Of a DNA stretch of 64,000 nt, positions 37,384 through 45,366 are shown piece after piece. Below the pieces are notes generated by a model, which did not search any database, was not told the DNA's origin, and saw nothing but the letters and a program-made list of their open reading frames with translations. The DNA lies in IMG/VR virus record IMGVR_UViG_3300024262_000020, positions 1-64,000 of that record; one strand, given 5' to 3'. The position numbers and the translations under genes were made by a program. This DNA is from a virus. The stretch's first letter is position 1; each line of letters begins with the position of its first letter.

Positions 37384-37752
37384 ATGGCATTAAATGATGT
37401 GAAGGATTTAGTCATCAGGTATGATGGACATCCAAGATATGTAGTCAATAAAATTGTTGAAGATGATGAAGTTGAAGTTATTGTTCAAAAATTAGAAATG
37501 ATTTTATTTACTAGTGAGAATGATGTCATAGGAGATGACGTTGGTATTGGTTTAGAATATTATTTGTGGCAAACCAGAGTTTCAGTTGTAACTATTGATT
37601 CGAAGATAAGAACACAAATATCAAAATATATTCCAGAATTAGATCAATTAGGATATTCATTATCGATAGATATTTTTGAGGGTACATATAGAGATATAAT
37701 GTATTTAAATTTTATTATTAGAGGATATAATATCGACTTTATTTTTGAATAA
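37384..37752 (+). CDS. Baseplate wedge protein, gp25/GpW-like
   Basis: The 122-residue protein matches the gp25 fold: a first strand around YDGHPRYVVNKI, EMILFTSENDVIGDDVGIGL (about 38-57) equal to the LLTxxGERxxxPxFGxGL motif, YYLWQTR, and a second helix before IPELDQLGYSLSI. gp25 caps the sheath end of the wedge. TATATATTATAAAAATAA (37356-37373) lies 10 bases upstream of the start and resembles a late promoter. Confidence 0.75.
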   Translation: MALNDVKDLVIRYDGHPRYVVNKIVEDDEVEVIVQKLEMILFTSENDVIGDDVGIGLEYYLWQTRVSVVTIDSKIRTQISKYIPELDQLGYSLSIDIFEGTYRDIMYLNFIIRGYNIDFIFE

Positions 37753-37764
37753 ATAAGAAATTTT

Positions 37765-39885
37765 ATGGAAAGACTTGAAGAATTTATATTAACAAGTGAA
37801 ATAGTTAAGGATATTGAATATAGGGAGAATTTAGGTAAATTATTAAAGAGATATGAAAAACTTTGGTTTTCAAATCTTAAAGGAATTAAAAAAGCTGGAT
37901 TGACTTTTGCCTTTACTGATGATGAATTTGAAGAATATATTAAATGTAAACTGTCAGTTCATTACTTTGCCGAAAAATATTGTAAGATTAAACTTGAAGA
38001 TGGTACTATTGGACATATGACATTACGAGATTACCAAAGAAAGATAATTGATTTATATACAAAGAATAGATATTCAATTTTGATGGCTTCTAGACAGACA
38101 GGTAAAACTGTTTCAGCAGCAATCGTCATATTACATTTTGTGTTATTTAATGACGATAAAGGTGCTATGATTGTTGCAAATAAAGGTAACACAGTAAAAG
38201 AAATTGTAAGAAAAATAAAAGATATTTATAGATTATTACCATTTTTCCTTAAAAAAGGTGTAGTAAATTGGAATGAAAAATCAATCGCTTTTGAAAATAA
38301 TTCAAGAATCCAATCTGAAAATAGAACAAAAGAACCTGCTATTGGTTTTACTATTGATATGTTATATCTTGATGAGTTCGCCCATATTCCAGACAATTAT
38401 GTGAGAGACTATTATGGGGCAATTGTACCTGTTGTTTCTGCGATATCAAATTCAAAAATCATAATAACATCAACCCCTAACGGATATAATTTATTTCATG
38501 ATTTATTAGTGGGTGCTGAAAAGGAGATTGATGATCCTTTGAAAAACCCATATACTGCTATGCGTGTATATTGGCATCAGGTTGATGGTAGACAAGATAC
38601 TCAGATACAAATTATGGCGAATAAACTTAAAAAATATAATTTTAGTAAATCTGGGGTATTAAGAGAATTAAGAGAACAAGGTTTAGGTTTTTATAAGAAA
38701 AAGAAAGGTGACGATATTATTGATTGTGTAAAATATGACCCTGATGACAAAGTGACATATATCGGAGAAATACGAAAAATGAGAGTGTCAGGTATACCAT
38801 TACCTGAAATTGCAATAATAACAAATTGGCAAGAAGAAGAAACAAAACTTATCGGTGGTGAAGAAAAATTTAAACAAGAATATGATCTTCATTTTATTAC
38901 TGGTGATAAATTACTATTTGATAGAATAACTATGGACTCTATTAAGAAGAAAGTCATACCTTTTTATTATACTCCAATACCTCATTTTGATAAAAAATTA
39001 ATTATTCCTTATGAATCATTAAAATGGGTTTCAAATAAACCAGAATTGTTTGATTTACAAAGAGTTAAAGATTATTATATAATGGCGGCTGTTGACTTAG
39101 CAGAAGGTTTAGCACAGGATTATACTGTGTTGAATATTTTCAGATTATTGATGAAATCTAAAGAAGAGATAAAAAGAGATAGTGAGATGTTTGAAAATAT
39201 TTATGATTTATTTAAACTTGAACAAATAGGTATGTATAGAAATAACATATACTCTATTAAAGAGGTTGCTCATATTTTTTATTTACTTGGATTCGAGTTT
39301 TTTGATCCTGAAAGGTTTAAATCTGTATTAGAATATAATACTTATGGTGGTGAATTTTTATCACATTTACCAAATGTGTTTGAAGGTAATAACGAGTTTT
39401 TTAATGCAGTATTTTTAAGATATAAACATAGAAAAGAAGATAAGATGTCTAAAATAGGTATAAAACTTAGTCGTGATAAACATCTAATAGTTGATAAGGA
39501 TTTTCAACAAGCGGTAAAAAAGAGAAAAATGGTAATACATAATGATATAAATATCACAGAAATATCAACATTTAGTAAACAAGTTACACCTGGTGGTAAT
39601 GTTACATATAAAGCCGAAACTGGTAATGATGATTGTGTTATGACAAATGTTTTACTTTCGACAGTTTATGATAATCCAGGATTTAAAAATCTTGTTGATA
39701 TGTATATATCTAGTGAATTGGATGGTGATGTTTTGCAATTTGTTGAGAAATTTGCAGAAGAAACGTCAGGTTCTGCACTTACAGGAAATTTTTCAGCAAT
39801 GAGACAAAAGGTGTATGGTAATAGTCCAAAAAATATATCACCATTTGTGAATAATGTTCCTATTAGAAGAAATCCTTTTGGTTAA
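37765..39885 (+). CDS. Large terminase subunit (gp17-like packaging ATPase-nuclease)
   Basis: The ATPase half shows the Walker A motif ASRQTGKT (about 109-116), Walker B MLYLDEF (about 199-205) with catalytic Glu, and the coupling motif ITSTPNG (about 233-239). The nuclease half has MAAVDLAEGLAQDYTV (about 439-454) with the first metal-binding Asp, and ETGNDDCVMTN near 622-632 with the later acidic pair. At 706 residues it is slightly longer than T4 gp17 (610). The small subunit is not apparent in the window. Confidence 0.95.
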   Translation: MERLEEFILTSEIVKDIEYRENLGKLLKRYEKLWFSNLKGIKKAGLTFAFTDDEFEEYIKCKLSVHYFAEKYCKIKLEDGTIGHMTLRDYQRKIIDLYTKNRYSILMASRQTGKTVSAAIVILHFVLFNDDKGAMIVANKGNTVKEIVRKIKDIYRLLPFFLKKGVVNWNEKSIAFENNSRIQSENRTKEPAIGFTIDMLYLDEFAHIPDNYVRDYYGAIVPVVSAISNSKIIITSTPNGYNLFHDLLVGAEKEIDDPLKNPYTAMRVYWHQVDGRQDTQIQIMANKLKKYNFSKSGVLRELREQGLGFYKKKKGDDIIDCVKYDPDDKVTYIGEIRKMRVSGIPLPEIAIITNWQEEETKLIGGEEKFKQEYDLHFITGDKLLFDRITMDSIKKKVIPFYYTPIPHFDKKLIIPYESLKWVSNKPELFDLQRVKDYYIMAAVDLAEGLAQDYTVLNIFRLLMKSKEEIKRDSEMFENIYDLFKLEQIGMYRNNIYSIKEVAHIFYLLGFEFFDPERFKSVLEYNTYGGEFLSHLPNVFEGNNEFFNAVFLRYKHRKEDKMSKIGIKLSRDKHLIVDKDFQQAVKKRKMVIHNDINITEISTFSKQVTPGGNVTYKAETGNDDCVMTNVLLSTVYDNPGFKNLVDMYISSELDGDVLQFVEKFAEETSGSALTGNFSAMRQKVYGNSPKNISPFVNNVPIRRNPFG

Positions 39886-39948
39886 AAACTTACATTATTT
39901 TAAAACTAATTGTATTCAGTATGATATAAAATAAAAACAATTTACTGA

Positions 39949-40725
39949 ATGGCAAAAACTCAAGCAGTTAATCATTTGTTTTCTATGACAAATGAACAAT
40001 TAAAAAACTTCCTAGATAAAATAAAAGACTTGGTTAGTATTTCTGATGAAGTTTTATTAAAAGTTGATAACCACAATATATTAATGTATTCCTTAGTTGG
40101 TGAGAAGAAAAATGTAAACGCATTTAAATCCTTTATCGTAAAAACTGAAGATTTATTCACTTTTAAAGAAGAGTTGGTGAAACAAATGAAATATATCATA
40201 CCGAATGGTAAAAAATTTGATTCTAATATCAGAAATTTTCTCGATTATAATGAAATACTCAATTGTACTTTTTATATGAATGATGAGGAATATGCTGATA
40301 ATCTACTGATTAAAAATAAATTCTTACGACTAAATCAGATAGGTGGAGATCCAAGAGGTGCAACATTAGATATTGATATTGAACAAGTTAAAGACGCAAT
40401 TGATAAAGATAAATCTGATTTTAAATTTTCTTTACCAAAAGATGTTTTTGAAAAAATTAAAAAAATGTCAAAAATTGAATTGGAGAATGATATTTTATAT
40501 CTTAATATTAAAGATCATATCTTAACTATTGCGGAAAACGCTTGGGAATTAACTGTGTGTGATACTGATCAAAAAGATTTGTCAATTACATTTCCTAAAA
40601 AATATTTTAATTCATTACAAATCCCTAATGGTACAACTGAGGTTGAAGTTTTTGTATTTGATTCATTCTTATTAGTGGATAATGAGAATACAAGCCTTCT
40701 TGTGGCGTTGGAATTATCAATTTAA
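39949..40725 (+). CDS. Probable sliding clamp (gp45-like)
   Basis: The 258-residue protein has two structural repeats of helix plus strands (NEQLKNFLDKIKDLVSISD and later KDVFEKIKKMSKIELENDI) followed by DNHNILMYSLVG and KDHILTIAENAWEL. This matches phage clamps, where each repeat has a helix then a hairpin. It ends NTSLLVALELSI, a typical clamp C-terminus. It would act in replication and, as in T4, as a late transcription co-activator. The assignment rests on pattern, not a diagnostic motif. Confidence 0.5.
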   Translation: MAKTQAVNHLFSMTNEQLKNFLDKIKDLVSISDEVLLKVDNHNILMYSLVGEKKNVNAFKSFIVKTEDLFTFKEELVKQMKYIIPNGKKFDSNIRNFLDYNEILNCTFYMNDEEYADNLLIKNKFLRLNQIGGDPRGATLDIDIEQVKDAIDKDKSDFKFSLPKDVFEKIKKMSKIELENDILYLNIKDHILTIAENAWELTVCDTDQKDLSITFPKKYFNSLQIPNGTTEVEVFVFDSFLLVDNENTSLLVALELSI

Positions 40726-40728
40726 ATG

Positions 40729-40800
40729 TGACGAGTACGGGATTCGAACCCGTATCTTCGGTTTTAGAGACCGACATTCTGACCATTGAACTAACAAGCC
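40729..40800 (-). tRNA. tRNA with anticodon CTA (amber suppressor type)
   Basis: Read on the minus strand: T8-A9, D-arm GTTC/GAAT with GG in the loop, anticodon stem TCGGT/ACCGA around loop CTCTAAA (anticodon CTA), T-arm ACGGG/CCCGT with TTCGAAT loop, A73. The acceptor has two mismatches (positions 4-69 and 5-68), as does tRNA-His at 50567. No CCA is encoded. It would read UAG. Confidence 0.75.
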
Positions 40801-40812
40801 ATTAGTCCTGTT

Positions 40813-41175
40813 TTAACAGGACTTTTCTAATTCCTTTAATTTTGCTAATCGTGAAGCATCAACTACGATAACTTCATCAGTTTCTTTAATATATTTCAAT
40901 CGATAAATCCACTCACCTGGTTTGGTTTTTAAAATTGTATATTTTTCCATTTCTAAAATTTGGTCATAACCAACTTTAACCCCATCATATTCAGATTTAT
41001 TTTCCGAATATTTGTTGATAACCGTTAGATAGTTTCCTATCAAATGACCTTCTTCAGGTAGAAGTGTTTTTAATGTGTGTGATTTTGCATTTTCTAAATC
41101 TTTACTTAAAGACCAGAATGTATCACATTTAAAATATACTTTATTATCTTTTAATACTTTACAAACTATGTCCAT
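40813..41175 (-). CDS. Hypothetical protein
   Basis: The 120-residue protein (start MDIVCKVLKDNKVYFKCDTF) has beta-rich N-terminal and central parts and a lysine-rich C-terminus. It lies beneath a host-type promoter box TATATTTGC at 41198-41206, about 23 bases upstream of the start, so it is likely expressed early. It ends 12 bases from the suppressor tRNA's 5' end. No family recognised. Confidence 0.55.
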   Translation of the reverse strand: MDIVCKVLKDNKVYFKCDTFWSLSKDLENAKSHTLKTLLPEEGHLIGNYLTVINKYSENKSEYDGVKVGYDQILEMEKYTILKTKPGEWIYRLKYIKETDEVIVVDASRLAKLKELEKSC

Positions 41176-41197
41176 ATTTTCAGTTTTTATTTATGTT

Positions 41198-41206
41198 GCA
41201 AATATA
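41198..41206 (-). promoter_or_regulatory. Bacteroidota-type -7 box (TATATTTGC)
   Basis: On the minus strand the sequence GTATATTTGCAACA fits TAnnTTTG(C/T). The same GTATATTTGCA core occurs at 52152 and 56277 and nearly so at 46687, each before a minus-strand gene. The -33 TTTG element is weak. Confidence 0.55.
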
Positions 41207-41223
41207 CAATAATTTTTTAAAAT

Positions 41224-41331
41224 AAAAAGGGTGTGATAGAAATTTTTCAATTAATTGAGATTAACCTTTGCAACGAGGTATTTCTATCTGATACTTTATA
41301 GTATTATCTCATAAACATTTTACACCCTTTT
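41224..41331 (-). ncRNA. Candidate multi-helix structured RNA
   Basis: Nested pairings: AAAAGGGTGT (41225-41234) with ACACCCTTTT (41322-41331), and GATAGAAAT (41235-41243) with ATTTCTATC (41280-41288), with inner hairpins CAATTAATTG, ACCT/AGGT and ATAC/GTAT. On the minus strand the closing helix is followed by a short T-run, so the strand is tentatively minus. I do not recognise the class; a small RNA or 3' UTR element is possible. Confidence 0.4.
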
Positions 41332-41379
41332 ATAGTGTCCAGAGACTATAAACACTATTTATAGTCTCTGGACACTATA
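41331..41379. terminator. Perfect 22-bp hairpin downstream of the 41384-41845 gene
   Basis: Arms 41331-41352 and 41358-41379 are fully complementary around five bases. The gene on the minus strand ends five bases before it. There is no strong T-run, so it may be a Rho-independent-like stop, an RNA stabiliser or a protein-binding palindrome. Confidence 0.5.
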
Positions 41380-41383
41380 ACTA

Positions 41384-41845
41384 TTAAAAAGTGAAAAGTT
41401 CTTGTCTTTTCTGTCTTTCTTTGTAGTAATCACCTTTTTCAGTTTTATATTCCAAAAGTGCGTTTTCTGCTTCATCACGAAGTTTTAACCATTCTTTTCT
41501 TTTCTTTTGAATTTCTTCTTCTTTCAAAGATTTTCTGATTTGAACTTTTTCAATTGGTTCAAAAGTTTTATATAAAAGGTGTAAAAGTGAATTGACATTT
41601 CTTAATGTCATTTTCTTATTGACACCATTTAAATATTTATTAACTTTCTTTAATTGATTTTTTGAAAGATTGTGAGTTGAAATTGGCATATTTTTATATA
41701 TGTTGATATCACCAACAATTCTATAATCCATTATTCTCACCCAAGTTTCAATTTTTTCAAGTGTTTTGTTAATTTTTGCTTTTAATTCTGTTTCTGTATA
41801 TACATATACATTTTCTGTGTTTTCTGTTCTTTCTAAAGTTTTCAT
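41384..41845 (-). CDS. Hypothetical coiled-coil protein
   Basis: This 153-residue protein is highly charged and helical (TETELKAKINKTLEKIETWV, then a long helix from about residue 100). It begins MKTLERTENTENVYVYTE, only loosely like the MKxLKxFE start. Its function is not apparent; predicted coiled coils suggest self-association. It is the first gene downstream of 41864-42130 and is followed by the perfect hairpin. Confidence 0.5.
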   Translation of the reverse strand: MKTLERTENTENVYVYTETELKAKINKTLEKIETWVRIMDYRIVGDINIYKNMPISTHNLSKNQLKKVNKYLNGVNKKMTLRNVNSLLHLLYKTFEPIEKVQIRKSLKEEEIQKKRKEWLKLRDEAENALLEYKTEKGDYYKERQKRQELFTF

Positions 41846-41863
41846 GTTTTTTCTCCTTATTTT

Positions 41864-42130
41864 TTAAATGTTTTTTATTAAATCTAATTTTTCTTTTCTT
41901 AATTTTCTGACAACATCTTCTACTGGTATTGATGCGTAATATTGATCAGAGTCACCACATCGATTATATGAGTAATATCTTAAATCAAATTCATCACCAT
42001 CAAAGTCAACATCAGGATAATATCCACTTAGATCATCTCCGTATTTGTCACCATTTGTCATTTCTGCTAAGAAATCGATGAACCATTCATCTTCATTATC
42101 TACCCATTCATTCATTTTATCTACTAACAT
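41864..42130 (-). CDS. Small acidic protein with RKEKLDLI tail
   Basis: The 88-residue protein is strongly acidic in its first 70 residues (MNEWVDNEDEWFIDFLAEM, many D/Y) and ends VVRKLRKEKLDLIKNI. That basic amphipathic tail is shared with proteins at 43057, 43290, 43607, 53029 and 30921. No domain known. Confidence 0.55.
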   Translation of the reverse strand: MLVDKMNEWVDNEDEWFIDFLAEMTNGDKYGDDLSGYYPDVDFDGDEFDLRYYSYNRCGDSDQYYASIPVEDVVRKLRKEKLDLIKNI

Positions 42131-42149
42131 AATTTTTAATTTTTTTGTT

Positions 42150-42231
42150 TTATTTAAATAATTTTAATTCTCTGGCTAGATAATTTTTAAGGAGGTCTAA
42201 CTGCCACCTATGTTTCTTCTAAATTTTTCAT
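42150..42231 (-). pseudogene. Possible frameshifted short reading frame
   Basis: From ATG 42229-42231 the frame reads MKNLEET then TAG. One base later another frame continues HRWQLDLLKNYLARELKLFK and stops at TAA 42150-42152. Skipping one base after MKNLEE would give a natural-looking 26-residue peptide. It may be a decayed gene, a frameshift site or coincidence. Confidence 0.25.
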
Positions 42232-42268
42232 AAGTCTTTTTTATTTTTTGTTAATACTAATTAAATTG

Positions 42269-42436
42269 TGATCGTAGTAGGACTCGAACCTACACTCCAT
42301 TCAACTATCTATTGATATATTTTTTAAATCACTTGCAACTAATTTAAAATTTAATCAACTTGTCATCAAAAGGGAGAAATGCTCGTCAGCTTTCCCAAAG
42401 CAGTTATAAAACTGTGACACCTATCACTTTACGACC
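42269..42436 (-). tRNA. tRNA-like element interrupted by about 95 bases
   Basis: On the minus strand GGTCGTA (5' end) and TACGATC (3' end) form a seven-pair acceptor, GTGA/TCAC forms a D-arm with GG in the loop, and GTAGG-TTCGAGT-CCTAC is a perfect T-arm. No normal anticodon arm lies between; instead there are about 100 bases with local hairpins. It may be a split or intron-bearing tRNA, or a degenerate one. A tmRNA is unlikely because the D-arm is intact and the piece is short. Confidence 0.35.
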
Positions 42437-42442
42437 TTTTGT

Positions 42443-42640
42443 CAACCTGGTAGGGAATTGAACCCCCGACTCGATTCCTTTTTAGGCAATGCTTTAAATA
42501 CTAAGCGACTTTATTTAACTCATACTTTTAAGAACCAATATCTAACACCGAAACATTTTAATTAATACTTAGGATTACTCCTACAAGCCGCTCAACTTGT
42601 ATATTAATTTTTTTAACTGTTCTGTTACAGGCTGTTATAT
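42443..42640 (-). other. Non-coding stretch with tRNA-like T-arm and hairpins
   Basis: No gene is seen here. On the minus strand a T-loop-like GGGGGTTCAATTCCC lies near 42450-42466 without a matching 5' acceptor. An element near 42560-42610 has TTAATA/TATTAA closing two hairpins (ACAAG/CTTGT and AGGA/TCCT). These may be remnants of tRNA genes or a separate structured RNA. Confidence 0.3.
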
Positions 42641-42643
42641 TTT

Positions 42644-43060
42644 TTATCTTTCAAAGATTCCAATTACTTTATTTTTTGAGTAATCAATATCTTTTCGTTC
42701 TTTTTCTTGTTTGTTATAATAACTTGGTAAAGAACTAAACCAATTTTTCTTTATTTTAAATCTTTCGTTTACTAATCCTTTATCAAATTCTGTATTTGTT
42801 CCCACATTTGTTGCGAATATACTATGCCAGTATAATTCATATGTTAATTGCCAAGGTTCAATTTCTTTAATTTCATATATTCTTGGTGTCCATATATCTT
42901 CTCCATCTTCATCATATTCTTCACCTTCTTCTACAAAAATGCCACCTTCTTCTATCATATTATAGTAGTACATTTTATTTTCATATTCACATATTCCACA
43001 TATTGGACCATCCCAATAATTGTTGTAGAATAATATTTTTACATTTTCTAATTTTTTCAT
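42644..43060 (-). CDS. Hypothetical protein
   Basis: The 138-residue protein is aromatic- and acid-rich (NNYWDGPICGICEYENKMYY, then EEGEEYDEDGEDIW). The W-D-G-P and CxxC start gives it the look of a small phage binding domain, but no family is recognised. It overlaps the next upstream gene start by four bases, so 42644-44450 forms a minus-strand operon. Confidence 0.5.
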   Translation of the reverse strand: MKKLENVKILFYNNYWDGPICGICEYENKMYYYNMIEEGGIFVEEGEEYDEDGEDIWTPRIYEIKEIEPWQLTYELYWHSIFATNVGTNTEFDKGLVNERFKIKKNWFSSLPSYYNKQEKERKDIDYSKNKVIGIFER

Positions 43061-43293
43061 AATTCTATTTCCATTATTTTTTCTTTTCTAATATTTTTTG
43101 TTGGGAAGTCATTGATATAAACAAATCTTACAAATTGATCATCAACATGTTCACAACCTTTAATTAGTTTTGTTTCAACCATCATACAAGGGTATTCTTT
43201 TGGATTTATTTCACTTTCACTTTGAACATATATACCTTTTTTATGATGTTTATAGTTTTCCCAGTCTTTTGAACTTTTTAATAATTTTTTCAT
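43057..43293 (-). CDS. Small protein with RKEKIMEI tail
   Basis: The 78-residue protein has a basic N-terminus and one pair of Cys residues and ends KNIRKEKIMEIEL, a member of the RKxKLxxI tail group. It overlaps its neighbours by four bases on both sides. Unknown function. Confidence 0.5.
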   Translation of the reverse strand: MKKLLKSSKDWENYKHHKKGIYVQSESEINPKEYPCMMVETKLIKGCEHVDDQFVRFVYINDFPTKNIRKEKIMEIEL

Positions 43294-43604
43294 TTGTCAA
43301 TTTCATTTAATTTTGTTTTACGAACTAATTTTAATGCTTCTTTTAATTCTTTTTCCTCAGCACTTTTAATCCATTTTTCAACTAATTCATTTCTATATTT
43401 GATTGCTTTATCAACATATTCAGATAAATGTTCTTCACAAACAATATCTTGTAAATTTGATAATTGTGAGCCACCAACGAAAATCATATACTTATCATGA
43501 TTAGTACAATCTTTCTTTGCACAAGTAGAGGTTCTTGACCAAGAGCCGTGTTGAATATGAACTCTGTTATTTTCGTAATATTTTCTTTTTGTTTCTTCAG
43601 TCAT
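43290..43604 (-). CDS. Small Cys/His protein with RKTKLNEI tail
   Basis: The 104-residue protein has CAKKDCTNHDKY (28-39) and a later IVCEEHL, together offering Cys-x4-Cys-x2-His and Cys-x2-His ligands that could bind zinc. A lysine-rich helix follows and the protein ends LVRKTKLNEIDK. It is part of the minus-strand operon; no named family. Confidence 0.5.
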   Translation of the reverse strand: MTEETKRKYYENNRVHIQHGSWSRTSTCAKKDCTNHDKYMIFVGGSQLSNLQDIVCEEHLSEYVDKAIKYRNELVEKWIKSAEEKELKEALKLVRKTKLNEIDK

Positions 43605-43606
43605 TT

Positions 43607-44071
43607 TTATATCCTTTCTAATTTTTCTAATTTTTCTTTTCTTAGATCTTTTAATTCTAAAATATCTGTGAGTAAGAAGTCGTAATATACATCATCATGT
43701 CCACTACATCCCCAGGCTTCGTGTACCCATACTCTAAGATATTCATATTTCTTTTGTTGATATCTGAAATATCTTTCTTTGAATTCAGGATCATATTCAT
43801 ATTCAACTTTCCAATTATCAGCATTTATTCTAAAGTTTTTAATGTCATATTCATATTCATCTTCTGATATTTCGATCCATTCATATTCAATTGGTATATT
43901 TTTCATATCTTCATCATAACATACTTCCACATCAGAAATTCTCCATATATGTCTATCGTATTTGTTTGAGATAGTATCTTCAAATAATGAAATTATTTCT
44001 TTCTTATTCTTAGAGTATAATTGTTTACTCTTAGTAAATTCTGTGAGAAGTTTTCTTGGAATTTTAGGCAT
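43607..44071 (-). CDS. Hypothetical protein with LRKEKLEKL tail
   Basis: The 154-residue protein begins MPKIPRKLLTEFTKSKQLYS. It has acidic, Tyr-rich strands and VHEAWGCSGHDDVYYDFLLT (about 118-137), then ends DLRKEKLEKLERI, a good example of the RKxKLxxI tail. The start overlaps the PTH2 stop by eight bases. No family known. Confidence 0.5.
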   Translation of the reverse strand: MPKIPRKLLTEFTKSKQLYSKNKKEIISLFEDTISNKYDRHIWRISDVEVCYDEDMKNIPIEYEWIEISEDEYEYDIKNFRINADNWKVEYEYDPEFKERYFRYQQKKYEYLRVWVHEAWGCSGHDDVYYDFLLTDILELKDLRKEKLEKLERI

Positions 44072-44450
44072 AACTCACCTCCTTTCTCTTGGTATTTTTA
44101 TCTATACCATAGAAACTAAATTCTTTTAAAGCTAAAGGTAATGATGAAGTTAATCTTCTTGTTGCATCTGAAGGTTCTAATGCGATTGCAGTAATTGCAT
44201 TATCAATATCAGGCTCACGAAAAATGGACACTTTGATGCCTTTTTCTTTTGCTTTTTTAATAAGTTGTTTTAATGAATTTTCGTCCTGGGTTGATAGGAC
44301 TGCGAGATATGGATTTTTCATCCATTCTTTAAAAATTTCAGGGTGCTCAACTGAAAATTGATTTGATGCGTGAATAGCCTGAGCAATTTGATATCCTGGG
44401 GTGATATCTTTTCTTGTTACAATTGTTAATTTTTGTACCTAGTGTGTCAT
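44064..44450 (-). CDS. Peptidyl-tRNA hydrolase 2-like protein with in-frame TAG
   Basis: From ATG 44448-44450 the frame reads MTH, then TAG (44439-44441), then VQKLTIVTRKDITPGYQ and IAQAIHASNQF, and later FREPDIDNAITAIALEPSDA and RLTSSLPLAL. This is the full PTH2-like fold (128 codons), including the N-terminal strand and His helix. The classical Lys of PTH2 is Gln here. Without UAG decoding the first ATG is at 44319-44321 and the N-terminal third is lost. The suppressor-type tRNA at 40729 could read the TAG. PTH2 releases stalled peptidyl-tRNAs. Confidence 0.7.
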
Positions 44451-44527
44451 GATTTCTTTTGTTTTTATTTTATATATTAATTTTTATTATTTGTTTATAT
44501 TTCTTTTCTATGTCAATTATTGTGCCA

Positions 44528-44758
44528 TTAATAACTTTCACAAAGTTTTTTTATTAAAAATTTTTTATAATTCATATTATCTTTTTCCATATAATGCCAT
44601 AATCTCTGTCCATTTGTAAGCCCACACCAATGAACCCCAACGTATTTCTTAACTTTTTTCTTAAGTTTTCTTGGTATCCTAATATGCCCATAAAATGGAC
44701 TAATTGGATGTTTTCTTAATGTAAAATGTTTATCTAAATCTTCGTATTTTATAACCAT
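44528..44758 (-). CDS. Small basic hypothetical protein
   Basis: The 76-residue protein is lysine-rich (IRIPRKLKKKVKKYVGVHWCG) with the central motif VHWCGLTNGQRLWHY. The basic charge suggests nucleic-acid binding, but no family is recognised. It overlaps the preceding gene by ten bases. Confidence 0.45.
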   Translation of the reverse strand: MVIKYEDLDKHFTLRKHPISPFYGHIRIPRKLKKKVKKYVGVHWCGLTNGQRLWHYMEKDNMNYKKFLIKKLCESY

Positions 44759-45144
44759 CTTTTTTCTTCAAAGTTGTAAATACCTACTTTTCTTTCTTTT
44801 ACAAATTTATCCAATAATCTTCCAGGTTCAACAAATCCTTCTGAATTATTTTGTCCTACAATTTTAGTGTGTGGATATTTATCGTTTATTTCAACTTCAC
44901 CAACACTAACCATAATTGTTGTTTTTTCGTCTTGTGACAAAATTTCAGTTGCTACTTGTAACCCTATGTCAATATTGTCAGTATTTAATACACCTTGAAT
45001 TGTACCACCATACGATTTAACTTCTAAAAACCAATCATATTCCAATTTTAATTTTTTCACTAAATTTGAAATAAATTGTGTCATAGGTAAATCTATGCCA
45101 ATATATTTAAATCTTTGTGTTACAGATGTGATTATTACTTTCAT
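44749..45144 (-). CDS. Hypothetical protein
   Basis: The 131-residue protein looks like a compact alpha/beta domain: KVIITSVTQRFKYIGIDL, SYGGTIQGVLNTDNIDIGLQ, then TTIMVSVGEVEIN. It has no transmembrane helix. It sits between a small basic protein and a single-pass membrane protein on the minus strand. Function unknown. Confidence 0.5.
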   Translation of the reverse strand: MKVIITSVTQRFKYIGIDLPMTQFISNLVKKLKLEYDWFLEVKSYGGTIQGVLNTDNIDIGLQVATEILSQDEKTTIMVSVGEVEINDKYPHTKIVGQNNSEGFVEPGRLLDKFVKERKVGIYNFEEKRWL

Positions 45145-45338
45145 TTATTTTCTTTTTCTCTTAATAACTCAATAATAATGGAATCGTTTTTCAATAATAT
45201 TTGGTGAACAGAATCATTTGTGATTGTTTGTTGGTGTGTTTCTTTAATTTCTTGATTATTTATTATGAAGAAATTTGTTATAATACCACCAAGAACTAAC
45301 ATGATAGCTAAATATAGAATAATATGTTTATAATTCAT
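45141..45338 (-). CDS. Single-pass small membrane protein
   Basis: The 65-residue protein has one N-terminal membrane helix (HIILYLAIMLVLGGIITNFF, 5-24), then a polar helix ending LLREKENK. This layout resembles small phage spanin or holin-partner proteins, though nothing proves it. TATATATAGAATA on the minus strand (45349-45361) lies ten bases before the start. Confidence 0.5.
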   Translation of the reverse strand: MNYKHIILYLAIMLVLGGIITNFFIINNQEIKETHQQTITNDSVHQILLKNDSIIIELLREKENK

Positions 45339-45348
45339 ATAATTTTTT

Positions 45349-45361
45349 TATTCTATATATA
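45349..45361 (-). promoter_or_regulatory. Late-type promoter motif TATATATAGAATA
   Basis: This exact 13-mer also lies at 46808-46820 (plus), with near matches at 24493-24506 and 56308-56320. It precedes the 45141-45338 gene by ten bases. It resembles the TATAAATA late promoter of T4-like phages. Confidence 0.5.
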
Positions 45362-45366
45362 ATTTT

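Noticed and set aside
42269-42640. tmRNA
   Set aside because: The D-arm is intact, the tmRNA 5' consensus is missing, there is no tag frame, and the element is too short.
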